Origin: an uncultured Prevotella sp.
GTDB taxonomy: Bacteria > Bacteroidota > Bacteroidia > Bacteroidales > Bacteroidaceae
DNA length: 50,240 nt
Assembly: GCA_937895845.1 (NCBI GenBank)
Contig: CALBLK010000068.1
Coordinates: 1-50,240, forward strand
Direction: 5' to 3'
In this document: in pieces, positions 1 through 8,000 of the stretch
How positions within the stretch are numbered: position 1 is the first letter of the stretch
Layout of the letters: each line of letters starts with the position of its first letter
Notes under the pieces: generated by a model
Database searches by the model: none
Told to the model about the DNA's origin: nothing
What the model saw: only the letters and a program-made list of their open reading frames with translations
Made by a program: the position numbers and the translations under genes

Positions 1-938
1 GCATTGAGGGTACAGTCCAAGGGTCTGTAAGAAAGGAACGCACTGGCTTTCAACCGTTGCGACAGCATTACCGTTGCGCCTATACCTTGAAAATAGTCTG
101 CCTCTGACCTTGACGTATAGGCCCTGATTCCCTCCGTCGGCCTCCCAAAGGATGACAATGCAGTCTGCTTGCCCAATGAGAACGAGGAGCCCACCACCAG
201 TCCGCAGCCAAACGACGGACGATAGCGTCCTACGACCAGAGTTGCAAGTCGGCCCCAGTCTGTCACCTGAATATAAGGAGAATAATAGTCATAGCCCCAC
301 CTGTTGCCAGAAGAGGCAAAGGGTTCACCACCATCCTGCGAAGCCACAAGCCCTACTCTTAGCCGGTTCCTACTGGAAAACTCGTAACGCAACCAATGTT
401 TGTACTTGTACCCCAGGTAGCCATTGCGGTCGCCACGACGGTCATAACAAGGCAGCAAAACAGTGGCTGTCAGCGTGTTGCGCCCACCATCAAGCAGTTC
501 TTGGAATGAAGGGAAACGCTCCTTTTGTCCCTCCCCGAGTATCACGAAGTATTGAAGAAGACGGCGCCTGTCATAGTCAAGCGACTCAACCAGGAAAAGT
601 TCATTCAAAGACTTCACAGGACCGTACAGATAAACATAAGCACAGATGTCCTCAATCTGCTCATCCGTAAGAAATGGAAGACGCTCAAGATCTTCGCGTG
701 TTGCTGTGTTAAGGTCAATTGGATGGGTTTCCAATTCACAAAGTTCATCATAAATGCGCTCGGCATCACCATCGTTGCCCTCCAAGTCCATCCATTCACA
801 GAAATAGGGTTCCCAGTCACGCTGCTGCTGAGCGCTTGCCAACCGGCACACAAGCAGTCCAAAGAACACGAACAGCAACACCCTGCCCCGAACGATTCGC
901 GAAGGCAAGCTGTCAGCATGAGGCACCAGCAATGGCAT
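1..938 (-). CDS. Helix-hairpin-helix protein with outer-membrane-barrel-like region (3' end beyond window)
   Basis: The minus-strand frame is open from an ATG at 936-938 to the left edge without a stop, so only the first 312 codons are present. Residues 1-36 form a signal peptide with a basic stretch, a hydrophobic core and an ASA cleavage-like end. Residues about 74-118 are a ComEA-like helix-hairpin-helix segment (DLNTATREDLERLPFL, then LNELFLVESL). After residue 140 the chain becomes rich in aromatic, alternating strands (GYKYKHWLRYEF), as in an outer-membrane barrel. Proteins with this layout are common in Bacteroidetes, but their role is unproven; nucleic-acid contact at the surface is only a guess. 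The start is the first ATG after an in-frame stop at 972-974. It lies 17 bases after the Rpn stop, so the two genes may be cotranscribed. Confidence 0.8.
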   Translation of the reverse strand, partial: MPLLVPHADSLPSRIVRGRVLLFVFFGLLVCRLASAQQQRDWEPYFCEWMDLEGNDGDAERIYDELCELETHPIDLNTATREDLERLPFLTDEQIEDICAYVYLYGPVKSLNELFLVESLDYDRRRLLQYFVILGEGQKERFPSFQELLDGGRNTLTATVLLPCYDRRGDRNGYLGYKYKHWLRYEFSSRNRLRVGLVASQDGGEPFASSGNRWGYDYYSPYIQVTDWGRLATLVVGRYRPSFGCGLVVGSSFSLGKQTALSSFGRPTEGIRAYTSRSEADYFQGIGATVMLSQRLKASAFLSYRPLDCTLN

Positions 939-955
939 AAGACTGCGAACAAGGA

Positions 956-1207
956 CTATTTCGCCCCATGTTTAACAGATTCCACCATCGCCTTCACCTG
1001 TTCCACGGTAAGCTGAGTGTATTTGGCCATTTTTCCCAAGGACTCCCCATCGGCAAGCATCATCTTGACAATGCTTCTCTTTTCATGCTCAACACCTTTG
1101 GCCAGACCCTCAGCGCGACCCTCGGCGCGACCCTCGGCGCGACCCTCAGCACGACCCTCAGCACGACCCTCCAATTTGGCCGTGTCAAGCACATCATTCT
1201 GCACCAT
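956..1207 (-). CDS. Possible internally initiated RpnS-like antitoxin of the Rpn gene
   Basis: An in-frame ATG at 1205-1207 (residue 233 of the full protein) would give an 83-residue product containing only the repeat helix and the C-terminal domain. Two earlier in-frame methionines at residues 215 and 217 are alternatives. No Shine-Dalgarno sequence is seen, but Bacteroidetes rarely depend on one. The call rests on analogy with the gene-within-gene Rpn toxin-antitoxin systems of Enterobacteria; there is no direct sign of a separate start here. Confidence 0.3.
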   Translation of the reverse strand: MVQNDVLDTAKLEGRAEGRAEGRAEGRAEGRAEGLAKGVEHEKRSIVKMMLADGESLGKMAKYTQLTVEQVKAMVESVKHGAK

Positions 1208-1903
1208 GATATCGTCTATGTGGGCATCATAAGCGCGCCGCTCCTTGTCATTCATTGACATATAAAGGAGCTTTTTGCGCGCTTCGCGCAGTCCAGGCGT
1301 CACAGTATCCTCCCTAATTGTGTTGTTTTTCAAATAATCAATCCATTCCTCCAAAGGCGTTGTGGCCACACTGTTGAATTCGTTCACCCTGATAAGGAAA
1401 TACTCGGGAAAGACTTCCTCTGGAGCACGCATTTTGATTTCTGTCTCTTCTTTCTCATTCACCTGAAGCCGGTCGCCCGTGTGAACTCCCACAAAGCTTG
1501 TCTTGCCATGATAAAGGTAATCCGACCCCTTGCCCAAATCAAAATAAAGGATATTGATGGAATACACTTTTCTCACCTTATCATATTTCTCCCCCAGACT
1601 GATATGCTCTGTAATGGCCTTGGAAACGCCATAAAGAATGCGCTGAAGATAATACAGTTGTCTTGTAAGCTGTATTTCGACAATAATAATCTCACCCTTG
1701 CTGTTGACAGCCTTGATGTCAACACGGTTGAATTTGTCATCCGCCGTCTCTTGGTTACCCTCGCTTTCCAATATCTGCGAAATGGTTATCTTCTCGCCAA
1801 GCAACACTGTTATGAGCCCCTCAAACACAGCAAAGTTTGCCTTGTCACACAGGATTCGCTTGGCAGCCCAGTCAAATCTGATATATTTATTGTTCTCGCA
1901 CAT
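956..1903 (-). CDS. Rpn family PD-(D/E)XK nuclease with GRAE tetrapeptide repeats
   Basis: This 315-residue protein belongs to the Rpn (recombination-promoting nuclease, PDDEXK_2) family. The nuclease core shows D62 in NRVDIKAV and the E76-x-Q78 pair in IIIVEIQL. A substrate-contacting helix follows (QLYYLQRILYG). Residues about 246-270 are five copies of the tetrapeptide GRAE/RAEG plus a variant copy. A short helical C-terminal domain ends in VEQVKAMVESVKHGAK. In enterobacterial Rpn proteins a C-terminal product translated from an internal start (RpnS) blocks the toxic full-length nuclease, and its helix carries four-residue repeats of variable number. The same architecture is visible here. 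A TATTTTTG -7 element lies at 1930-1937. Likely role: DNA endonuclease in phage defence or a toxin-like system. That role is inferred from the family. Confidence 0.88.
   Translation of the reverse strand: MCENNKYIRFDWAAKRILCDKANFAVFEGLITVLLGEKITISQILESEGNQETADDKFNRVDIKAVNSKGEIIIVEIQLTRQLYYLQRILYGVSKAITEHISLGEKYDKVRKVYSINILYFDLGKGSDYLYHGKTSFVGVHTGDRLQVNEKEETEIKMRAPEEVFPEYFLIRVNEFNSVATTPLEEWIDYLKNNTIREDTVTPGLREARKKLLYMSMNDKERRAYDAHIDDIMVQNDVLDTAKLEGRAEGRAEGRAEGRAEGRAEGLAKGVEHEKRSIVKMMLADGESLGKMAKYTQLTVEQVKAMVESVKHGAK
1105..1170. repeat. 12-bp tandem repeat inside the Rpn gene
   Basis: About five and a half copies of a 12-bp unit (gaccctcagcgc with A/G and C/A variants) encode the GRAE repeats. 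The copies are nearly identical at the DNA level, so copy number probably changes by slippage while staying in frame. Confidence 0.9.
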
Positions 1904-1929
1904 TGCTTAATAATCTTTTGAAGCTGTTG

Positions 1930-1937
1930 CAAAAATA
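1930..1937 (-). promoter_or_regulatory. -7 promoter element of the Rpn gene
   Basis: On the minus strand this reads TATTTTTG, a match to TAnnTTTG, 27 bases upstream of the Rpn start. No convincing TTTG -33 element is present at the usual distance. Confidence 0.45.
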
Positions 1938-1985
1938 CACAAAAACAATGAAAAGGCACGGAAAGTGCATTAAAAAAACACGCTT

Positions 1986-2069
1986 TTGCATTATCTTTGC
2001 AGCTAAAAAAACTGCAAACGGCAATCGGGGGAACAGTCTCTCATTGCACTCGCTTGCATAATCTTTGCA
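1986..2069 (+). promoter_or_regulatory. Duplicated 16-mer with -7-like boxes upstream of the flavin oxidoreductase
   Basis: TTGCATTATCTTTGCA at 1986-2001 is repeated as TTGCATAATCTTTGCA at 2054-2069, with one difference and 68 bases from start to start. The first copy contains an exact TATCTTTG -7 element (1992-1999). The second contains TAATCTTTG and lies 25 bases before the ATG. These may be tandem promoters, or a duplicated operator that includes the promoter. A matching -33 TTTG is not seen for either copy. Confidence 0.5.
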
Positions 2070-2093
2070 TAAGCCAACAAAAAAGACAAAAAT

Positions 2094-3041
2094 ATGAGAA
2101 ATAGAGTTTGCGAGCTTTTCGGTATAGAAAAACCTATCGTTCAGGGGGGCATGGTATGGTGCAGTGGCTGGAAACTGGCCTCTGCGGTAAGCAATGCTGG
2201 CGGTCTGGGCTTGCTCGGTGCCGGGTCAATGCACCCAGACACACTGACTGAGCACATACACAAGATGAAAGAGGCCACAAAAAAGCCGTGGGGTGTAAAT
2301 GTTCCACTGATGTATCCAGAAATAGACAGTCTGATGGGTATCATCGTCAAAGAGGGGGTGAAGATTGTCTTTACCTCCGCTGGAAGTCCAAAGAAATTCA
2401 CGCAAAAATTGCATGATGCCGGTATCAAGGTAGCCCACGTGGTGTCAAGCAGCAAATTTGCCCGCAAATGCGAAGAAGCCGGTGTTGATGCTGTCGTAGC
2501 AGAAGGCTTTGAAGCGGGCGGGCACAATGGGCGCGAGGAGACCACCACACTCACTTTGATACCTCAAGTGCGCCAAGCCACATCGCTGCCACTGATAGCA
2601 GCGGGCGGTATCGGCAGCGGACAAGCTATCATGGCCGTACAAGCCCTTGGCGCGGACGGCGTACAGATTGGCACACTGTTCGCCATATGCGCCGAAAGTT
2701 CAGCAGCTGAGGCATTCAAACAGCGCTGCGTTACAGCCGGAGAGGGCGACACCATGCTATGTTTGAAAAAACTTGCTCCCACCCGACTTATTAAAAACGA
2801 ACTTTACCAGAAAGTGGCTGAGGCTGAGGCGGAAGGTGCCTCCGCGGAATGTCTGCGCGAGATTCTGGGCAAAGCAGCCTCGAAACGCGGCATTTTCGAG
2901 GGGGATGTAGTCAACGGCGAACTGGAAATCGGGCAGACTGTTTCAGCTGTCAAAGAGATTGTTCCTGTGAAAGAGCTGATGGACAGGTTGGAACAAGAAT
3001 ACCAAACCGCCAGACAATCCTTGCACGACATCATTATCTAA
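2094..3041 (+). CDS. FMN-dependent NAD(P)H oxidoreductase, FabK / nitronate monooxygenase family
   Basis: The 315-residue protein is a TIM-barrel flavoenzyme of the nitronate monooxygenase/FabK family. Visible marks are the N-terminal IVQGGMVWCSG, the segment EGFEAGGHNG with the family's conserved histidine region, and the phosphate-binding loop PLIAAGGIGSGQ followed by GADGVQIGTLF. Members are either FMN-containing enoyl-ACP reductases (FabK), finishing fatty-acid elongation with NAD(P)H, or nitronate monooxygenases; sequence reading alone does not separate them. The enzyme should be cytosolic. It is divergent from the Rpn gene and is followed by a hairpin at 3073-3106, so it is probably monocistronic. 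Confidence 0.85.
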   Translation: MRNRVCELFGIEKPIVQGGMVWCSGWKLASAVSNAGGLGLLGAGSMHPDTLTEHIHKMKEATKKPWGVNVPLMYPEIDSLMGIIVKEGVKIVFTSAGSPKKFTQKLHDAGIKVAHVVSSSKFARKCEEAGVDAVVAEGFEAGGHNGREETTTLTLIPQVRQATSLPLIAAGGIGSGQAIMAVQALGADGVQIGTLFAICAESSAAEAFKQRCVTAGEGDTMLCLKKLAPTRLIKNELYQKVAEAEAEGASAECLREILGKAASKRGIFEGDVVNGELEIGQTVSAVKEIVPVKELMDRLEQEYQTARQSLHDIII

Positions 3042-3072
3042 CTCTAAAGGCACAAACCTTGGGAAAGCCTTT

Positions 3073-3106
3073 CTCGCTATCACCGCACACTGTCGGTGAC
3101 AGCGAG
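3073..3106 (+). terminator. Hairpin between convergent genes
   Basis: CTCGCTATCACCG and CGGTGACAGCGAG form a 13-bp stem with one mismatch and an 8-base loop, followed by TTTATAAT on the plus strand. It lies 31 bases after the flavoenzyme stop and 18 bases before the lipoprotein stop, so it may serve both. Confidence 0.65.
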
Positions 3107-3124
3107 TTTATAATACCCTCTGGC

Positions 3125-3598
3125 CTAAGCATCCCAGTCAGCCCAGTCGCTCTTCTTCACCAAATTGAAAGAGGCTATACTCTCATGGGTGTCCCAGTCC
3201 TCAAAATAACCACGGAAACGCTGTCCGCGACCAACGGAATAAAGCTCGTAGTCACGGATGACAATACGATAGCCATCGTCATAGTCCATCAATATTCGGC
3301 CATTACGCACCTCCCAGTTAAAATTTGAACGGACAACCTGCCTTGTGGAATAATTGTAATCTACTTCTGTCCCATAGCCGCCACGAGCGAAATCGCCGTC
3401 CTGGACAAACTGAATCTCCGTATCCCACTGGTTGTCTCCATGGTAACGGTCGGCATAATAGTTACCTGTTATTGTACCCTCCCAGATGCCATTCATGTCA
3501 TAAGCCTGCTCGGAATCATCATCAGTACAACTGGCCAGGCTCGCCGAGGCGACCAATACCACAACCATCACTCGGATGTATACACTCATTGCTTTCAT
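3125..3598 (-). CDS. Small hypothetical lipoprotein
   Basis: This 157-residue protein begins with a lipoprotein signal: a hydrophobic stretch, then LASC with the lipidated cysteine at residue 24, followed by an acidic TDDDSEQ sequence. The mature part starts with a DMNGIWEGTITGNYY motif and continues as alternating, aromatic-rich strands, which resembles the small lipocalin-like or calycin-type lipoproteins common in Bacteroidales. I do not recognise a specific family. It probably sits in the inner or outer membrane leaflet facing the periplasm. A good promoter lies upstream (3631-3663), and the gene appears to be transcribed alone. Confidence 0.8.
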   Translation of the reverse strand: MKAMSVYIRVMVVVLVASASLASCTDDDSEQAYDMNGIWEGTITGNYYADRYHGDNQWDTEIQFVQDGDFARGGYGTEVDYNYSTRQVVRSNFNWEVRNGRILMDYDDGYRIVIRDYELYSVGRGQRFRGYFEDWDTHESIASFNLVKKSDWADWDA

Positions 3599-3630
3599 AA
3601 ACTTATTCTGTCTCTATTCGTTCTCTGCTG

Positions 3631-3663
3631 CGAAAATAGGCAAAAAAGTCTGGTTTACCCAAA
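3631..3663 (-). promoter_or_regulatory. Promoter of the small lipoprotein gene
   Basis: On the minus strand a TTTG -33 element (3660-3663) is followed after 21 bases by TATTTTCG (3631-3638), a one-mismatch -7 element. Transcription would begin near 3625, leaving a leader of about 27 bases. Confidence 0.6.
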
Positions 3664-3681
3664 AGATTTACCTATATACAG

Positions 3682-3697
3682 ATAGGGAAATCCCTAT
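3682..3697. repeat. Short inverted repeat at the permease stop codon
   Basis: ATAGGGA-AA-TCCCTAT is a 7-bp inverted repeat overlapping the stop codon of the AmpG-like permease gene. It is followed by TTTT on the plus strand only, where no gene reads into it, so its value as a terminator for the minus-strand operon is doubtful. Confidence 0.35.
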
Positions 3698-4992
3698 TTT
3701 ACACCACCATCAGATGTGCCACGCCCTGCCTTTTTTCCGAATTCAGGGTCTATGCTCAGAAAAGCCGACACCACGAATGTCATGGCACAGGATGCCATCA
3801 CGATGATGAAGAAAGCGCGGTAGCCCACCCACTCTTGCAATGCTCCAGCAAACAACCCAGGAACCATCATGGATAAAGCCATCAGTGCCGTACACAATGC
3901 GTAATGTGAAGTTTTGTGCTTGCCCTGACTATAATATATAAGGTATAGCATATAGGCAGTAAAGCCAAAGCCATAACCGAACTGCTCGACAAATACACAG
4001 ACATTGATCACCAACAAACTCTGAGGCAAGGCATAGCTCAAATAAACATACACGGCATCGGGCAAAGTGATGGCACATACCATAGGCCAAAGCCAGCGCT
4101 TCAGTCCATCACGGCTGGCAGCAACGCCACCGAGAATGCCACCCAATGTCAGTCCGACAATGCCTACTGTTCCCTGAACCAAGCCGTACTCTGCGGGGGA
4201 AAGTTCCAAGCCGCCTTTGTGGGCTGCATCAATAAGAAACAGTGCAGACACCTTGGCCAGCAGTCCCTCGGGCATCCGGTAAAAGAGCATGAAACACAGT
4301 CCGGCCACAACCTGAGGCTTGCGGAAGAAAGAAACCACAGTGGCCTCCAGTTCGTCAAACAGCATCCTTACGCCCTGAGTTTTCCGCTCCGCATCCTCGC
4401 GAGGCCTTGGGAGCACCCAGCCATGCCAAAGCCAAAGCGCGATGAAGAGGCCAGCCATGAAATAGAACATCAAGCTCCATGAATAACGGACATTCCGAGT
4501 GAGCACCTCTAGGTTGCCAGCAAGCATGACCAACAGCCCTTGCCCAAAGATGGTTGCTATGCGGTAAAATGTCGAACGTATGCCTACAAACAGTGCCTGC
4601 CGGTGGGCGTCAAGCCCAAGCATGTAAAAGCCATCAGCAGCAATGTCATGGGTGGCACTGCTGAATGCCATCAGCCAGAAAAAGCACAGCGACCCTTGCA
4701 GCCACCACGAGGTAGGGATGGTGAACGCCACCCCGCCAAAGGCAGCGCCAACCAGCAACTGCATGGTTAGAATCCACCAGCGCTTGGACTTAACAATGTC
4801 AACAAACGGACTCCAGAATGGCTTGATGACCCATGGCAGGTATAGCCACGATGTGTAGAGTGTGATGTCTGTATTAGACAGGCCCATTCGCTTATACATT
4901 ATCAGTGAAATGGTCATCACAGCCACATAGGGTATTCCCTCGGCGAAATAGAGACTGGGCACCCATGCCCACGGTGAAATCTGTCGCTTCAT
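3694..4992 (-). CDS. AmpG-like MFS permease
   Basis: This is a 432-residue inner-membrane protein of about 12 transmembrane helices, in the AmpG (muropeptide permease) branch of the major facilitator superfamily. The N-terminal pattern LYFAEGIPYVAV, then LPWVIKPFWSPFVDIVKSKRW, matches the AmpG signature in which a K-x-x-WSP-x-x-D loop follows helix 2. AmpG imports anhydro-muropeptides released by wall turnover. The ATG at 4990-4992 is preferred over an upstream ATG at 5055, because it starts 10 bases after the stop of the preceding gene and begins with a typical MKRQISPWAW terminus. Because it follows the SpoIID-containing fusion gene so closely, the two are very probably cotranscribed and share a substrate. 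The true substrate is inferred, not shown. Confidence 0.85.
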   Translation of the reverse strand: MKRQISPWAWVPSLYFAEGIPYVAVMTISLIMYKRMGLSNTDITLYTSWLYLPWVIKPFWSPFVDIVKSKRWWILTMQLLVGAAFGGVAFTIPTSWWLQGSLCFFWLMAFSSATHDIAADGFYMLGLDAHRQALFVGIRSTFYRIATIFGQGLLVMLAGNLEVLTRNVRYSWSLMFYFMAGLFIALWLWHGWVLPRPREDAERKTQGVRMLFDELEATVVSFFRKPQVVAGLCFMLFYRMPEGLLAKVSALFLIDAAHKGGLELSPAEYGLVQGTVGIVGLTLGGILGGVAASRDGLKRWLWPMVCAITLPDAVYVYLSYALPQSLLVINVCVFVEQFGYGFGFTAYMLYLIYYSQGKHKTSHYALCTALMALSMMVPGLFAGALQEWVGYRAFFIIVMASCAMTFVVSAFLSIDPEFGKKAGRGTSDGGVK

Positions 4993-5002
4993 AGCTTTTA
5001 GG

Positions 5003-8000
5003 TCAATATATTTTCTTAATTTCCGCGCCTCGATAGTAATGCAGCAATATCTCATGATAAGGATAGCCTTTCTCGCCCATAACAGCGGCCCCTATCTGGC
5101 AAAGACCAACGCCGTGCCCCCAACCAGCCCCGATGAGCGTGAACCTTCCTGGCACTCCATTGAAGACTTCAGCCTTGTCAACGACAAAGGCACTGCTATA
5201 AAGGTGTGTGTGGCTCAAGACACGGCGTATCTCCAGTTCCTTGCCCACAGTAAAAATCCTCTTGGTACCCACTATACGGAGCTTGCATATCCGTCCGCTC
5301 ATTCCCCATTCAACAGGGACAAGGTCAACTATCTGCCCGAAATCGTCCTTGAGTTTCTCACTGACTAGCGACGAGAGCTCCCCCTGCGTGTATTCTACAC
5401 GCCAGCGGTAGAAATCATTGGTTTCCCTGTCGTAGTCATTCAGCACCTGCGACAACACTTTCTGGTCAGACGTGTTGCAGAAAGCATCGGGTGAAGTGCG
5501 AATCCATCGCGAGACCTGCTCCTCTGTCATCGCCGTGACATTCATTGCCTGAGCATTGTCTCTCACCGCTCTCAGATAAGGCTTTGGCGTGTTTTCCCAA
5601 CAATACTGGTACTCTTCAGTGATGCCGCCACAACACTTGCTAAAACGGGCATCGCATATCTCGTTGTCATAGACAAGAATCTGGCCGCGTGTGGCAGCCA
5701 CAGCATCGGCAGCGGCACCTCCCACTTGCTTGGAAATGCCTTGATACCGCTGGCAATGGTCATCGGCACACACATCAAAAATGGTGTGATCCTCTCGGTC
5801 GTACCAGCGTATCAGTTCTTCATCCTTTTTGATGAACGAGAAAAAATTATTGCTTCCGCCCTGCTGGCATTTGCGCTTTTCCATTTGCGCCAGCAGCCAT
5901 GAACGTGAGATAACAGCATGAGCTTTCAGCAACTCCATTGATGAGGTGGAACGCATCTCACTGGATATCACGCTCTTTAGATATTCCTCCACTGGCAGCT
6001 GATTGATGGCCACCAGCTGGCCAGATTCCACCACCAGTTTCAACGACCCTCTAAAATCCTGTGCCTCCCGGCGTTCCCAATGGAAGTCAATGCCAATGGC
6101 CACGTCTTCCAGCGTGAACGACGCCTCATCGGTCTGCGGTGTGAAAGTGAGTTCGCGGTATTGGTTACCATTCCAAAGAATGCCCCCTCCAGAAAACTCT
6201 ACCTCCTGGTGCCCGGCAATAATGTCACCCTTTGCCTGGAATGGTGCATTGAGCGTAAAGCAGATTTTCTGTCCGCGGACAATTCCAACCGTCACATCAG
6301 GTTCACCTTCGTAGACAGCCATAGCTTTTCCGTTTGAAGCAGAACTGTATCCATCCCTATGCAACCTGCCAGCCACAGCCTTGGCCTGCCTTTCACTGAT
6401 AGCCAACTCGCGCAAGATACCCACAGCCAACTCGGGTGTGATTCTGTTGAAATCCTCCTGGCGAGGCAATATGAACAGTCCGGCCATGTCAAGTGCCCCT
6501 GGGCTGACCACCACCTGTGCCTCACCCCGGGCATCATAGCAGTCAGGGCGATGCTTTCGACGCGGTAACACCACCATAAGATACGCATTCTGCCTATTGT
6601 TGCCTGTATCTGGCCTTGGCACAAGGCCGCGCCATGCCACAATGTTCATCATCGGTTCGGTTTCACCGACAGCTATAGGCAACGCCTTGCAAAGCTCAGT
6701 AAACAGACGACAGCCCATTGCCTTGGTCACGGAACAGACCAAAAAGGCCGGACAGGGATAGTCGGTCACCCTCCAGATGCCCTCGCCATTGCCCCTGTCA
6801 ACCACAGCGGCCAAATTACGGCTAAGCCGCGGCCATGCCGTCTGGAGTGGCACAAGGTTACTGGTTCCGGCTTGGAGATGGGCATGGTCGGGTGCCGAAG
6901 CGCCGCATTTCGGCCCATTGTAAAACACCATTAAATCTGGATAGCTGTCCAACAGCCGGTACATTTCGGGGTAGCACACCTCAACACTCTGCGGCTGGTG
7001 GCGAATGGAAGCAATGGTGAAATGACAGGGCAGGATGGGGTAAGGATTGACCAAGAGTTCAAACTTTCCGTCAATCACCTTTTTGATCTGGTCTGCGGGT
7101 CTGTTTCTCTCACAGAGAAAGCAAGGTCTCTCCGCCAAAGCCTTTGGGTCAATCTGCGCCCCTGTCGAGACAATCCGTGCCGGATTATGCTGCGCTTTCA
7201 GTGTAAAGGTGTCACCTTGCAACTCCTTAGTCTGCACCTGCTGGAGGTCACGATAACGGATGCGCGCTGCGTCCCAGCATTCCAGCTGACGGCTAAAGAA
7301 CCGTTGCAGGGAGCTGTCGGTCATAATGTCAGCTTTGCCCTGCCCCATTTGCCGCCTGGCCGAAATCTCGAGTGTCCGCAAGCGGTCTTTGTAGAGGTTG
7401 TTGGCGTTGACTTTTTCGACAGAAAGGGTTGCGTCACTGTTCCCCTCCCACCGTCGACAGAGGTACAGTTCGTCATAGATACGACCAATACGGTAACGCC
7501 TTGAGAAAATCAGCCCTAAGGCGTAGTCTTCTCCATAGCTGGTATTGGGAAACTGCAACTGTCTGAGCAAGGGGGTGAAAAAGGCGCGCGGAGCACCCAG
7601 ACCATTGATGCGCAAGGCGTTATTAGGGCCATTTTCGTCTGTCCACTCCCTATGGGCTATCAGTCCGGGCGGCAGGGTGTTCAAGTTAAAGTCACACATA
7701 CGGTAGCTTCCCACTACCATGGCAGCTTTCTGTCGGTGAAAGGCATCCACTATTTTTTGCAAGGTATGGGCCGAACTGTAAAGGTCATCGCTGTCAAGCT
7801 GCACGGCAAAGCGACCACAGCGATCGTCACTGACAGCCAGGTTCCAGCACCCGCCTATGCCCAAGTCCGTGCGTTCTGGAACGATGTGGATCAGTCTGCC
7901 TCCATCCTTCAACGCTCCACTGTGCAACCGTTCAATGACAGCCGTCGTCCCATCGGTAGAATGATTGTCAACTACAATCACGTTATAAGGAAAAGTCGTG

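Noticed and set aside
1481..1921. 146-codon plus-strand frame opposite the Rpn gene
   Set aside because: It is antisense to the nuclease core and has no independent support.
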